A stretch of DNA of 38,770 nucleotides. Source: Ichthyophthirius multifiliis. Its lineage: Eukaryota > Ciliophora > Oligohymenophorea > Hymenostomatida. Position numbers and translations under genes: made by a program. The notes beneath the pieces were generated by a model. The model was given only the letters and a program-made list of their open reading frames with translations, had not been told where the DNA came from and did no database searches. The DNA is taken from the NCBI RefSeq assembly GCF_000220395.1, contig NW_004085993.1, positions 1 through 38,770 of the forward strand, read 5' to 3'. Every line of letters starts with the position of its first letter. The stretch's first letter is position 1. Below are positions 12,513-22,375 of this stretch, piece after piece.

Positions 12513-14431
12513 TCAATTGGTATTATTATTTACGTTATCATTACTATCCATATTTAAATTAAAAAACTATTAAATTTACTAGCGTTTATGTTTTATAGCT
12601 AAAGAAAGCTAGGGAACATCGTACATATGATTTTCTTCTATAATAATACTACGGCTTAAATTTATTAATTTTTTTTTATCATTTTTAATTGAAAGTTTAT
12701 TATTATCTAAACTATAATGTTCTTCTTCTTCATTTATATTTTACTTGTTTTATGTTTATAAAATTATATATATATAATTATATAAATATATATTTATATA
12801 ATTATTTTATAAACTTAGTTTTATTTTTATAATTAATTATTATAACTGATAGATATTTCATAAAATTTTAAAATTTTTTCCTCCATTTCATCAAGTCGAA
12901 ATTCTAAAGATTTTTTAAATTAAATCATATTTTAATTAGTAATATCTTTTAAATTCTAAACAATTAAATCATCTCCAAATTTTAAATTTTGTTCTTTATC
13001 TTCGCTTACGATATTATAACTTTGCAGGGCTTTTCTTATTCTTGGATATATCGGAAATTTAGAAAAATAAAAACAAAAATAGCTATAACACTTGCTATGC
13101 TTTAAATAAAAAATAAAGCACTAAACTATATTTTAAAAATAATTAATAAATAAATAAATATATATATATATATATATAAAATATATATTTTCCAATTTAT
13201 TTTATTATAATAAAATTTATACATCATCTATAGTTATTTTACTGAAATAATTATAATCTTTTTTACATTATTAAAAATTTTATTATATATATTATAATCT
13301 TAATTTTTTAAAATAATTATCATCATAATTTTATAATATTGCATTATTTATTTATTCTATTAATTATGTATTCTATTGAGATGAAAAGATCATTCCATAA
13401 TTTATTACATGGAACTTTTATAATGTAAGTTTTAAATTACAATGTGAATAATTTAAAATTTATGCAAAACTATCATCTATTAAAAACCCATCTATTTCAT
13501 AATTTATATTTATTTGATTAAAAGCTTTTTAAATATCATCTTCTGAAATATTTTTATCTTTTTTTTTTATAAAAAAAATAAAAATATTATTATATATGAA
13601 TAAATGGTTAAATAATTATATTATATTTTTCTACAATATTAATAATTATTATCTTTTGACTAGAATTTTTTTAAAATAAATCTAAATTTATCATAACTAA
13701 ATATTGTTTTATAATGTAAATCATAAGGACTATTTATTTAATTTTTTATTTTATCAATAGTCATAACATTAATCATTTTTGCAATATATGTTTATGTAAC
13801 AATTAAAATAATAAACCAAAATCCAAACTGTAAAATTTTCGATGGAATTTTATTTATGGAATTTGTACATACAAAAAATATACTAGAATATGCATTCCAT
13901 ATATATTATTCTAAACTAGTCTTTTTATTTTCATAAATATAATGAAAACATCCTATTAAAAATGCCGTGGCAGTTATTACTGAACATATTTCTATAGTTA
14001 ATATCTTTTTTTATTATATATATAAATATATTATAAAAAATTACATTTAAAAATAAGTAGTTATTTTTTTTTAAACTTTGTATTAAAGATAATCCGTCTG
14101 TCCAAATAGGATATGAATATATTATATTAGAATTAATTTAATAATAATCTAGATATATTCCTCCAATAGCTCCTAAATATTCATTTGATTATAATTTTGT
14201 TTATAAATCATCAGATTCTATACATTCTAGTTCCCATTCGCTATCTTGCCATTTTAACTCTTTTATTACTCCTTTAAATATTTATAATTCAAAACCTTTA
14301 AAAGTAGATAGATCAGTTGATCCTTTTGTACATATTATCATATTTTGATAGTTTTGGGCTAATATTTTATATTTACATTATATCAAAGTTACTATATGAA
14401 ATATAATCTATATAAAAATAATCTTTTTCAT
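12513..14431 (-). CDS. Ionotropic glutamate receptor-like channel subunit
   Basis: About 544 aa. Minus-strand exons are 14431-14045, 14004-13635, 13557-13223, 13125-12815 and 12743-12513, with introns of 40, 77, 97 and 71 nt. The start MKKIIFIQIIFHIVTLIQC is a clear signal peptide. A short S1 half follows (WQDSEWELECIESDD, then GAIGGIYLDYYQINSNIIYS). M1 is SVITATAFLIGCFHYIYE. A re-entrant pore loop, YIWNAYSSIFFVCTNSINKI, leads to M3, FGFWFIILIVTQTYIAKMIN, which matches the SYTANL region of iGluRs. The S2 half contains DGFLIDDSFAQIL and LIEQINNAILQNYDDNYFKK. M4 is SALFFIQSIASVIAIFVFIF, with a cytosolic tail after it. The Arg that binds the ligand alpha-carboxylate in S1 appears replaced by Gln, so the ligand is probably not glutamate. 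There is no GYG potassium filter. Exon 4 is one base out of phase near 13050-13080, between M4 and the charged tail, where A-runs occur. Confidence 0.82.
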
Positions 14432-15252
14432 TTATAATATTATAAAGAATTTATATTTTATTTATAAATAATTAAATTATATATTTATTTTAGATTTTAT
14501 TTATTCTTTGTATAAATAATTTGAATATTTTTTTTTTTTAAGTATTTAGTTTTAATTTTAATAAATTATGTGCAAAATAATATTTATATATATTTCAGAT
14601 ATTAGTTTTAAAAGCAAATATATATATAATGATAATATCAGATTACTTTAATAAATTGAAACATAAAATATTAATATAGAAAAAAACAATTTATTAAAAA
14701 TAAATATTTAAATTTTAAAATATAGATAAAAATAATGAAAAAGTGCAAATAATTTATTCCACATTTAAAAAAATTATTCATTTATTTAACAATTATAATA
14801 AATTAATTAAAATTATATTCAAAATTCCAAACTATTACAAAAATTTATCTAGTTAGAAGATTATAATTAAAATTCTGGCTTTAAATTGAAAATAATATGA
14901 TAAAAAAAGTGCAAATTGTAAAGTTTTCATAAAGTAAATTTAGGTATAAATTTCCTTTTTTAAAATAATGTTAATAAAATTATATATTATATAAAATAAA
15001 AACATTTTTATTATATAAATATTAATTTTTATAAAATAAATATAATTTAAATTTATTATTTTTTATAAATAAAAAAAAATTTATATCATTTTTTTTTTTA
15101 ATATTTTTAAAAATCTTTTTTTATTTTAATTTGTATTTAATTAAATATTTAATTTTATAATATTTTTAATTTAAGAAAAATCTAAATATTTCTTTCATTG
15201 ATTTTTAAAATATTTAACAAATATACAAAAAAGAAAAATTAAAATAATAAAT
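14432..15252. other. Divergent AT-rich intergenic region
   Basis: Upstream region shared by the GluR-like gene (-) and the TPR gene (+). No named promoter motif or small gene could be supported. Confidence 0.5.
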
Positions 15253-16217
15253 ATGGAAGATTCTGATTAATATAAAATGCCCCCAATGCACGATTTTAGT
15301 TAAGGAAAAATATAATAATTAGAAGAAGAAGTAAAATAATTAGATGAAGGTGAAAATATATTAAAAGAATATAAAAAAGAAAATGAATAAGTATAAAAAG
15401 AATATATATATATATATATATATTTTTATATTTAATTTTATAAATTTTTAATTTTTTATAAACTTTTTTAATCAGATTAATTAATTAGATATTCCTAATA
15501 TTGAAAAATAAAAAGGTACTGAATTTTTTAAATAAAAGGATTATAAATAAAGCTTAAATCATTATTAAAGAGTAAATTAATTTTATTAAAATAATTTTTT
15601 GTTTATTTATATAATTTTAGGCACTTCTTGTTTTTAAATTTATTAAAAAAGATGCTGAAATTAACGAAAAAGACATATAAATTGAAGATATATAAGTATA
15701 TTTTTTGAATAATAATTAAAAATAAAAATTAATAATTTATTTAGATACCGATTATTTTAAATATGTCTCTTTGTAATATTAAATTAAATAATTTTAAAAA
15801 ATCCATTGAATTGGCTGACTAAGCATTACTATTAGATAATAATAATATGAAAGCTTATTATAGAAAAGGAATGGGATATTTAAATTTGAAAAATGTAAAT
15901 ATATAACTTTGTTGTATATTACAAAAATAATTAATATTAAAAAGTTGAATGAAGCAAAAAATAATTTAAAGAAAGCATTAAATTTAGATTAAAAAAATAA
16001 AGATATATAATAAGCTTTAGAATTAGTTAAATAAGAAGAATAAAAATAACTATATAAATAAAAATAAATGAGCAAAAAAATGATGTCAGGATTAGATTAT
16101 TCAGAAAAAAATAATAATTAAAGTGATAATTAAGGATTAGTAAAAAAAATAAGATAATTCAGTAATAAATTTAAAAATTTAGTATTTGGATTATGTAAAA
16201 AAAGAAAAAAAGATTGA
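15253..16217 (+). CDS. TPR protein related to FKBP-type immunophilins
   Basis: A protein of 243 aa in five exons (15253-15390, 15476-15571, 15621-15695, 15745-15894, 15945-16217), with all four introns in phase 0. After an acidic N-terminus come three TPR units. These are visible as GTEFFKQKDYKQSLNHYQR, then LNMSLCNIKLNNFKKSIELA with DQALLLDNNNMKAYYRKGMG, then LNEAKNNLKKALNLDQKNKD. The final helix QKQLYKQKQMSKKMMSGLDY matches the TPR-capping helix of FKBP51/52-like proteins, whose TPRs dock the C-terminal MEEVD of Hsp90. No peptidyl-prolyl isomerase domain precedes the TPRs; in this window the gene is TPR only. The extreme C-terminus is basic (GLCKKRKKD). A co-chaperone role is inference from the family. 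Confidence 0.8.
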
Positions 16218-16644
16218 AGATTGAAAAAAATATATATGTATTATTTAATATTTAAATTATATATTATATATGAATTATAAAGATAAAGATATATAGATAA
16301 AATATATAAAAATATAAATAAATAAAATATAAATATAAAAAAAAATATATGAAATATATTTATATATATATTATATATATATATATATATATTTTTTTTT
16401 TTCAATTAATATTAAAAAGAATTTTTTTAAAAAATATAAAAAGATTAGTAATTATAACATATATATTCAATTATTAAATAATATATATATTTATTCTTAA
16501 ATAAATTAGATAAAAAAACATTTTATATAATAAAAATTTAAATTATATAGTATTTAAAATTTTATATTTTATAATAGTTTTTTTATCTATTTTTTTTTAT
16601 GTTTTTATATATATATTATTAATTTTTTTTTTGTAAAAAAATAA
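16218..16644. other. AT-rich intergenic DNA
   Basis: Between two genes on the same strand; nothing recognisable. Confidence 0.5.
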
Positions 16645-18808
16645 ATGTAGGCTAGTTTTTTAGAATAATATTCAATTCTTACATGCAAATATCCATAATA
16701 TTAAGAAAACAAATAAAATTAATAAATATAAATTATAAATAGTTTCTCATAAACTATGATTAATGAAGATATAGCAAATATATTTAAACTTTACATTGAA
16801 AGAGAAAAAGCAATATAAGAATTTTAGAAAATTCATAAAGATTAAAATTAAATTTTGGAGATTTTCTAAAAAAACATATACGAGGAAAAAAATAGGGTAA
16901 ATTAAGAAGAGAGTATTTTAAAAAAATATTTTTATATATAACCTGAATAAATTTCCTTTCGAATTTTTTTGAATAATTTAATAAATAAAATAATATAATT
17001 TAATTAAGAAAACTACAACTTTTTAATTTAAAAAATGATTATTAATAAGCAAATGATTTAGTTTTTTAAATTTTAAATTTCAAAAAAGAAACAAGAGAAT
17101 CTTTATCAAATTCATAGTTTAGATTAATATAAACCATTATTTTTATATATAATTTTTCGAGGAAAAAATTTATCAATGAATAAAAAAAAATTGAGTAAAT
17201 CTTGTAATAAAAAGAATCAGTTTTTTTAAAAATGAAAACTTATAGAAAAAAAAGAATTCGAAAATACGTATTTATAATCTAATATAAATTATTCCTCTAA
17301 TATTAATTATTCTTAATAAAATATTTATAATACTTAATCGAATTTAATACATTCTTAATCTAATATATTGAATTTATAATCAAATTTAATACATTCTCAA
17401 TCTAATAGTAGATATTCTTAAGACAATAATAAATATTATTAATGTAATAATAGATATTCTTATTAAAATAATAATTATTCCTAATCTAATATTATTTTTT
17501 CTTAAATCAATAATAAAATTTATTAATCTAATAATATAAGTACAAAATCTAATAATAATATATGTACATAGCTTAATAATATATATTCTTAATTTAATAA
17601 TAAATATTCATAATCAAATTTAAATAATTAATAAAATATTATACATTCTTAATCTAGTAATATATGCAGTAAACTAAATAATTAAAATAACAATTTAAAT
17701 TATTAACCTAATACAATAAATAATTGTAGCAATATTATAAATTTTTAATCAAATTTAAATAAATATAACTCTTAAAAAGAAGAATAATATTTAAACTTGA
17801 AACACTAAATAAAAGCGAAAAAAGTAAAAAAGAAAGTAATTACTAATCTTGAATAAAAGTTAATAAATCAAAACAAAGGATAATAAAAAATTAATAAAGG
17901 AAATCAAATAAAACTAAAAAATAAAGTAGATTTATAATCAATAACAACTAATTTTTTTTTTTTTAATAAAAATTCCCTTAAAAAAAAATGTAAAAAATAC
18001 TGAATAAATATGTTTTTGATAAAATTTAGAATAAAACTAAAGTCACTTTAAAATTATTAAAACAAAAAACCATTAAAAATAAACAAATACAAAATATGGA
18101 ATAATAAAATTATAATATAATTACTTAATATGAAATTATTTATTCTTAATAAAGTGTAAAAGATATCAAGTTGGAACTTAAAAAGTTAGAAATTAGTCTT
18201 TTTAAAAATAATTAAGGGATTAAAAATACTATAAATGGTTATTATAAATAATATAGTTAGTATTTAAATAAATTGAATAATAATTAAGGCAGTTTGAGTA
18301 AATAAAGAATTGATCTTTAATAAGAGGAGAATAATGATTTTTATAATGTTTAATGTCAAAAAAAATTAGGACAGAAAATATTATCAGCTTTAAATTTATA
18401 AAAAAATTATTCCAAAAAATCATAAGAATCTTTAAATTCTATAAATAAAAAATACTTCTAAAATATTATTATTCAGAAAAAAAATAATTAAAAATAAAAT
18501 ATTGTCCATAAATAATAATTTGATAACTTTATTTTGGGAAAATTAAAAAATAGTTTAAATTAAACTTTTGATAATTAAATTTTAGGAAAAAATGATAATT
18601 TAAAAATACAGACAACAAAAATTTTTAAAAAATCTAATTAAAAAAGAGAATAATTTTTTTTAAAAAAAAAGAAATTTTTTAAAGTTAAATTAATATATCT
18701 TTCACTGAAAAAAAATTCAAAGATAGTTTAAAATGTTAATTTAAAAATGATAAAGATTACTTTTTTGATGAAAATTAGAAAAATTATAGTTATATTCCTA
18801 AGTTTTGA
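16645..18808 (+). CDS. Asn/Gln-rich protein with heptapeptide repeats
   Basis: I do not recognise the family. The ATG at 16645 opens a helical N-terminus (FKLYIEREKAIQEFQKIHKD, then QPEQISFRIFLNNLINKIIQ). An intron fits at 17204-17245 and removes a TGA. Exon 2 (17246-17925) carries some 20 or more degenerate seven-residue units of the form S-N-x-x-Y/H-S-Q. A second intron at 17926-18029 removes two more obstacles, including a T-run. Exon 3 from 18030 gives a Lys/Gln/Asn-rich coiled-coil-like region (DIKLELKKLEISLFKNN; GYYKQYSQYLNKLNNNQGSL). The last segment, FTEKKFKDSLKCQFKND through NYSYIPKF and TGA at 18806-18808, lies one frame away; the slip is probably at the T8A9 run, 18654-18670. Length is about 715 aa. 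The repeat region resembles prion-like or scaffold low-complexity segments. Confidence 0.65.
17281..17777 (+). repeat. 21-bp degenerate minisatellite coding a heptapeptide
   Basis: Some 20 or more units of about 21 bp encode variants of SNxxYSQ, for example SNLIHSQ, SNILNLQ, SNSRYSQ, QNNNYSQ, SNIIFSQ and FNNKYSQ. The DNA units have diverged, yet the period and the S/N...S-Q anchors persist. Confidence 0.8.
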
Positions 18809-19199
18809 TATAGTTTTTAATAATTTTATTTTAAATAACATTTAAATTATATATATAATTTATATATTTTATTTAAATTATCAAATAAAATGATTAAATT
18901 ATTATAAATAAAATAAAATATTTGATTTTTTTTTTTTTTTATCAACAAAATTATAATAAAAGAACAAATATTTTCAATTTTATTAATAAAATAATTTAAG
19001 ATATAGAAATAAATCCATAGTAATCTTTAAAATGCTTTTTATTTATCTTTATAATTCTTATTAAATTTAAATATAATATTATTCAAGTAAAAAAAATAAT
19101 TAAATATCTTTTTTTTATTTTTTTATTTTTTTTAAAAAAAAAAATAATAATAACTAAAAGTAAATTTAACTTTTTTTATTTACATATTTATATAAGAAA
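18809..19199. other. AT-rich DNA between convergent genes
   Basis: Shared 3' region of the Asn-rich gene (+) and the SR protein gene (-). Only homopolymer-rich DNA is seen. Confidence 0.5.
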
Positions 19200-19948
19200 T
19201 CATTAATATTTTGATTTATTTTATTCTTCATTTTATGTTTTTTCGTTTATTATATTTCCATTTTAATTATTTTCATTTAAATTATTTTCATTTTTTTAAT
19301 TTAAAATATTTATTGTAGTATTTTATTTAACTTTTTCTATAGATATTGATTTTTTAATCTTAGAATCTTTTGTTTTTTTAGATTTTTTTATTTTTTTGCT
19401 ACTAATACTTTTATTTCTTTTTGATTTCTTTCTAGTTTTCTTTCTATCTTCTTCTGAACTACTACTTCTCGATTTTTTTTATTTTTCTTTTTATGCCTTG
19501 ATTCACTTTTATCATAATATCTTCTACTATTTCTATATGAAAATTTTTCGTTTGATTACTCATATCTACCTGATTTTTTAGACCATTCAACAGTAATTTA
19601 TAAACCTTTTTTTTTTAGCAAAAGAATTTGTATTTTTATTATTATTATTTTTTGTTAAAATAAAACCTCCTAAATATTTCTTATGCATTTCATATTTAGC
19701 ATCTTCTGCATCTCTTTCATCTTCGTATTAAGCAAAAGCATATTTATGCTTTTTTTTTGTGTTTTAATTATTTTTTATTTAAAATGAATTGGTTTTTTTT
19801 TATTTATTTTTTATTTTAATAAAAAATAATATTTTATAAGTTAATAATTTACTCTAAAATTAATATAACATTTTCCAAAATTTTAAAATTCTTTTTGAAG
19901 TCTTCTTTAATCTATAGAAGATGATATATTACCTATAAAAAGGCTCAT
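19200..19948 (-). CDS. SR-type splicing factor (RRM plus RS-like tail)
   Basis: Minus-strand exons are 19948-19853, 19748-19667 and 19605-19200; introns are 104 and 61 nt. The N-terminal RRM is complete. It runs MSLFIGNISSSIDQRRLQKE, FQNFGKCYINFR, HKYAFAQYEDERDAEDAKYE (RNP1-like, with the DERDAEDA helix typical of SRSF proteins) and YLGGLQITVEWSKK. The second splice restores the LGG-L-Q-ITVEW join without any frame change. A Tyr/Arg/Ser linker (FSYRNSRRYYDKSESRHKKK) and an RS-like tail follow. The tail, SRSSSSEEDRKKTRKKSKRN and onwards, lies one frame away from the linker; the slip sits at the T8 run at 19473-19480. SR proteins bind exonic enhancers and recruit the spliceosome, in keeping with this intron-rich genome. 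The tail ends Asn/Gln-rich before TGA at 19202-19200. Confidence 0.86.
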
Positions 19949-20808
19949 TTATGCTTTATTGAAAATATTTATTATTTTATTTATTTATAAATATTTTTAT
20001 GTTTTAATTAAAAATAATTATTTATATAATTTTTTATATTTTTTAATTAATATAATTATACTTTAAATGTTTTCTTCTTTCTTTTTTTTTTTTTTTTTTT
20101 TTGCTTTAATGGATATATCTTTTTTAAACGTATTATTTTTGTAAAAATTATTAAGGAAGTATTATAATATCTAATTAATTTATTTTAAATTGTTAAATTT
20201 TGTTTCAATTATATATTTTTAATTATATTCTTAACAAAAAAAGAAAAAATTAAGCAAATATTTTAAATTTGAAAATATAAATAAATAAAATTTTGTAAAA
20301 ATACTATTTTAAAAATAAGAACTTAATATTGTTTTAAATAAAGAAATATCTAATATTATTTTTACAGAAAATACATATTTTTAACTTTTATTAATATTAT
20401 ATAATAATTAAAAATATGTAATTATAAATAAAATAAATATTTTTATGGATATATTAATATAAAAATATTTAGATTAAGAATTATTTTTCTATTTTATTAG
20501 AAAAAAATTATTTTATAAAATAATATTTTTTATTTAAAATAAATCTAGTTTTAGTAATCTAGAATTATAAAGAAAATCAAAAAAAAAAAAATACTCTTTT
20601 CTTCTTTTTTTTTTTATTAGCAAATATTTTAGAAATTAAAAAAATTATTTTCCTTTTAAATAAATAAATATTCAATTAATTATAATTATTAAAACAAATA
20701 TAAAATTATAATTAAAATAAAACAATAAATTATTATTAAAAAAATAAAATAAAAAATTATACAAATAAAAGGAAAAATAATAAAAAGATATATATATATA
20801 TAATTAAA
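19949..20808. other. Divergent AT-rich intergenic region
   Basis: Upstream of both the SR gene (-) and SUMO (+). It contains long T and A runs, but no motif or small gene I can support. Confidence 0.5.
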
Positions 20809-21229
20809 ATGGCTGATAACAATAATTAGGCATAACTAAACAGCGAATATTTAAATCTTAAAGTCAAATCATAAGTAAATATTTATTTTTTATAAAAAAA
20901 AGATTATTTTTTTTAAAAAAAGGATGGAGAAGAAATATTTTTCAAAATTAAAAAAACCACATAATTTAAAAAACTAATGGATGCATATTGCTAAAGAGTC
21001 CAAGTATTAAATATATCATTATTGCAATATCTTTTTAATATAATTATAGGTTAATTTAAATAATGTGAGATTCTTGTTTGATGGAGACAGAATTTTAGAA
21101 TCACATACACCAGCAGATGTATTTATTAAAATTATTATTATACTTTTTTTATATTTTATAAAAATATAGCTTAAAATGGAAAATAATGATGAAATAGATG
21201 TCGTTATTGAACAAACAGGAGGAATATGA
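20809..21229 (+). CDS. SUMO: SUMO (ubiquitin-like modifier, Smt3)
   Basis: A protein of 91 aa in four phase-0 exons: 20809-20874, 20923-21003, 21050-21118 and 21170-21229. The flexible N-terminus MADNNNQAQLNSEYLNLKVK leads into the beta-grasp fold. Visible parts are DGEEIFFKIKKTTQFKKLMD, AYCQRVQ, VNLNNVRFLFDGDRILESHT, PADLKMENNDEIDVVIEQTG and the end GGI. These match SUMO (FLFDGxRI, TPxxLxMExxDxIDVxxEQxGG) and not ubiquitin. A single Ile follows Gly-Gly, so a SUMO protease (Ulp/SENP) must trim the precursor before E1 activation. Mature SUMO is attached to lysines through the Gly-Gly carboxyl. In Tetrahymena, SUMO acts in nuclear processes and mating. The neighbouring SR gene is divergent and the histidine kinase gene convergent. 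Confidence 0.95.
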
Positions 21230-22375
21230 TGGAAATTGATCGATTTTATATTTTTTATGTTTATTTTTAATATTTTATTTTTTTTTTAATAAAAATAAGT
21301 ATAATTATTAATATATATTATTTATATTTAGTTATAGATTTTTTTTTTTTTCTAAAGAAAAATTAAAAAAATTATTTAGTATTTTAATAATAAAATTTAT
21401 TTCTTATTGATGATTAATATTTAAAAATGTAAAATTAAATTTATTATATTGTTTTAGTCTTGGATTTTTAATATTTTATATAAAATATAATGCGGTTTTT
21501 CTTATCTTTGTTAATAATCAGAAAATAGGGCGATGCATTTTAGTATATTTTATCATAAACATTTCTATTTTATTTCCATATTTAATTTTATTCTTATTTA
21601 TTTATTTAAATTAAAAAAACTTATTTTATTTGGTTTTGAAGGTGTTTAGGTTTTATTATTTATAAAAAAGATTTTATAGTATCATTTTTTTCTGTTCATT
21701 GCATTTAAATAAATATATTGTTTTAATATATATTAATAATTTTTTTATTACTTGTATTTATTTGTAATTATTATTATGTTAATTAATTTTTTTATATATA
21801 TAAAAATATATGATAATGTATATTTAATTTGCTACTTATTTTTTATTAAAACAATATAGTTATATTAGAAACAGTTTATTAATATATTATAATTTAAATT
21901 TAAAAAAGTAAATTTGTAAAGAAAATATTAATGTTTGATGATTATAAATCAAATAAATAAAATCATTTTTAAATAAATAATTATATTGATTTTTATAGTA
22001 TATTAGAATAATATTTAATTATTTTTATTATAATTATATTTATATATTTTTATTTAAAAATTTCTTTATATTTTATTTTTAAAATAAAATAAAATAATTA
22101 ATCTAATATCATAAATAAACAAGAAAGAAAATATTATTTTTTAAAACAGAGCTTAAAGCAATTTTCATAAATAATAATATTTTGGAACTTGTAGTAAAGC
22201 AAAAAAAAAATACATATAAATTTATTAATCTGTAGAAAATATATTATATATAAGATATATAATAATTTTAAAATGTCACAAATACTAAATAAACAAACTA
22301 ATGAATATAAAAATACACATTATTTTATTTTTTATACTGTAAAAGAATGAAAATTTATTTAAAAAAAAAAAAAAA
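21230..22375. other. Long AT-rich gap with a slightly GC-richer patch
   Basis: Between convergent SUMO and histidine kinase genes. At about 21490-21540 the composition is less A+T rich (GCGG..., GGGCGATGCAT). Short code 6 frames exist on both strands, but none looks like protein. See the separate finding on a possible small RNA. Confidence 0.45.

Noticed and set aside
15253-16217. Full FKBP immunophilin with isomerase domain
   Set aside because: There is no isomerase-like sequence between the start codon and the first TPR, or in the 5' flank.
19606-19666. Frame slip at the A10 run (minus strand) in the SR protein RRM
   Set aside because: A 61-nt GT...AG intron with correct phase explains it and restores the RRM.
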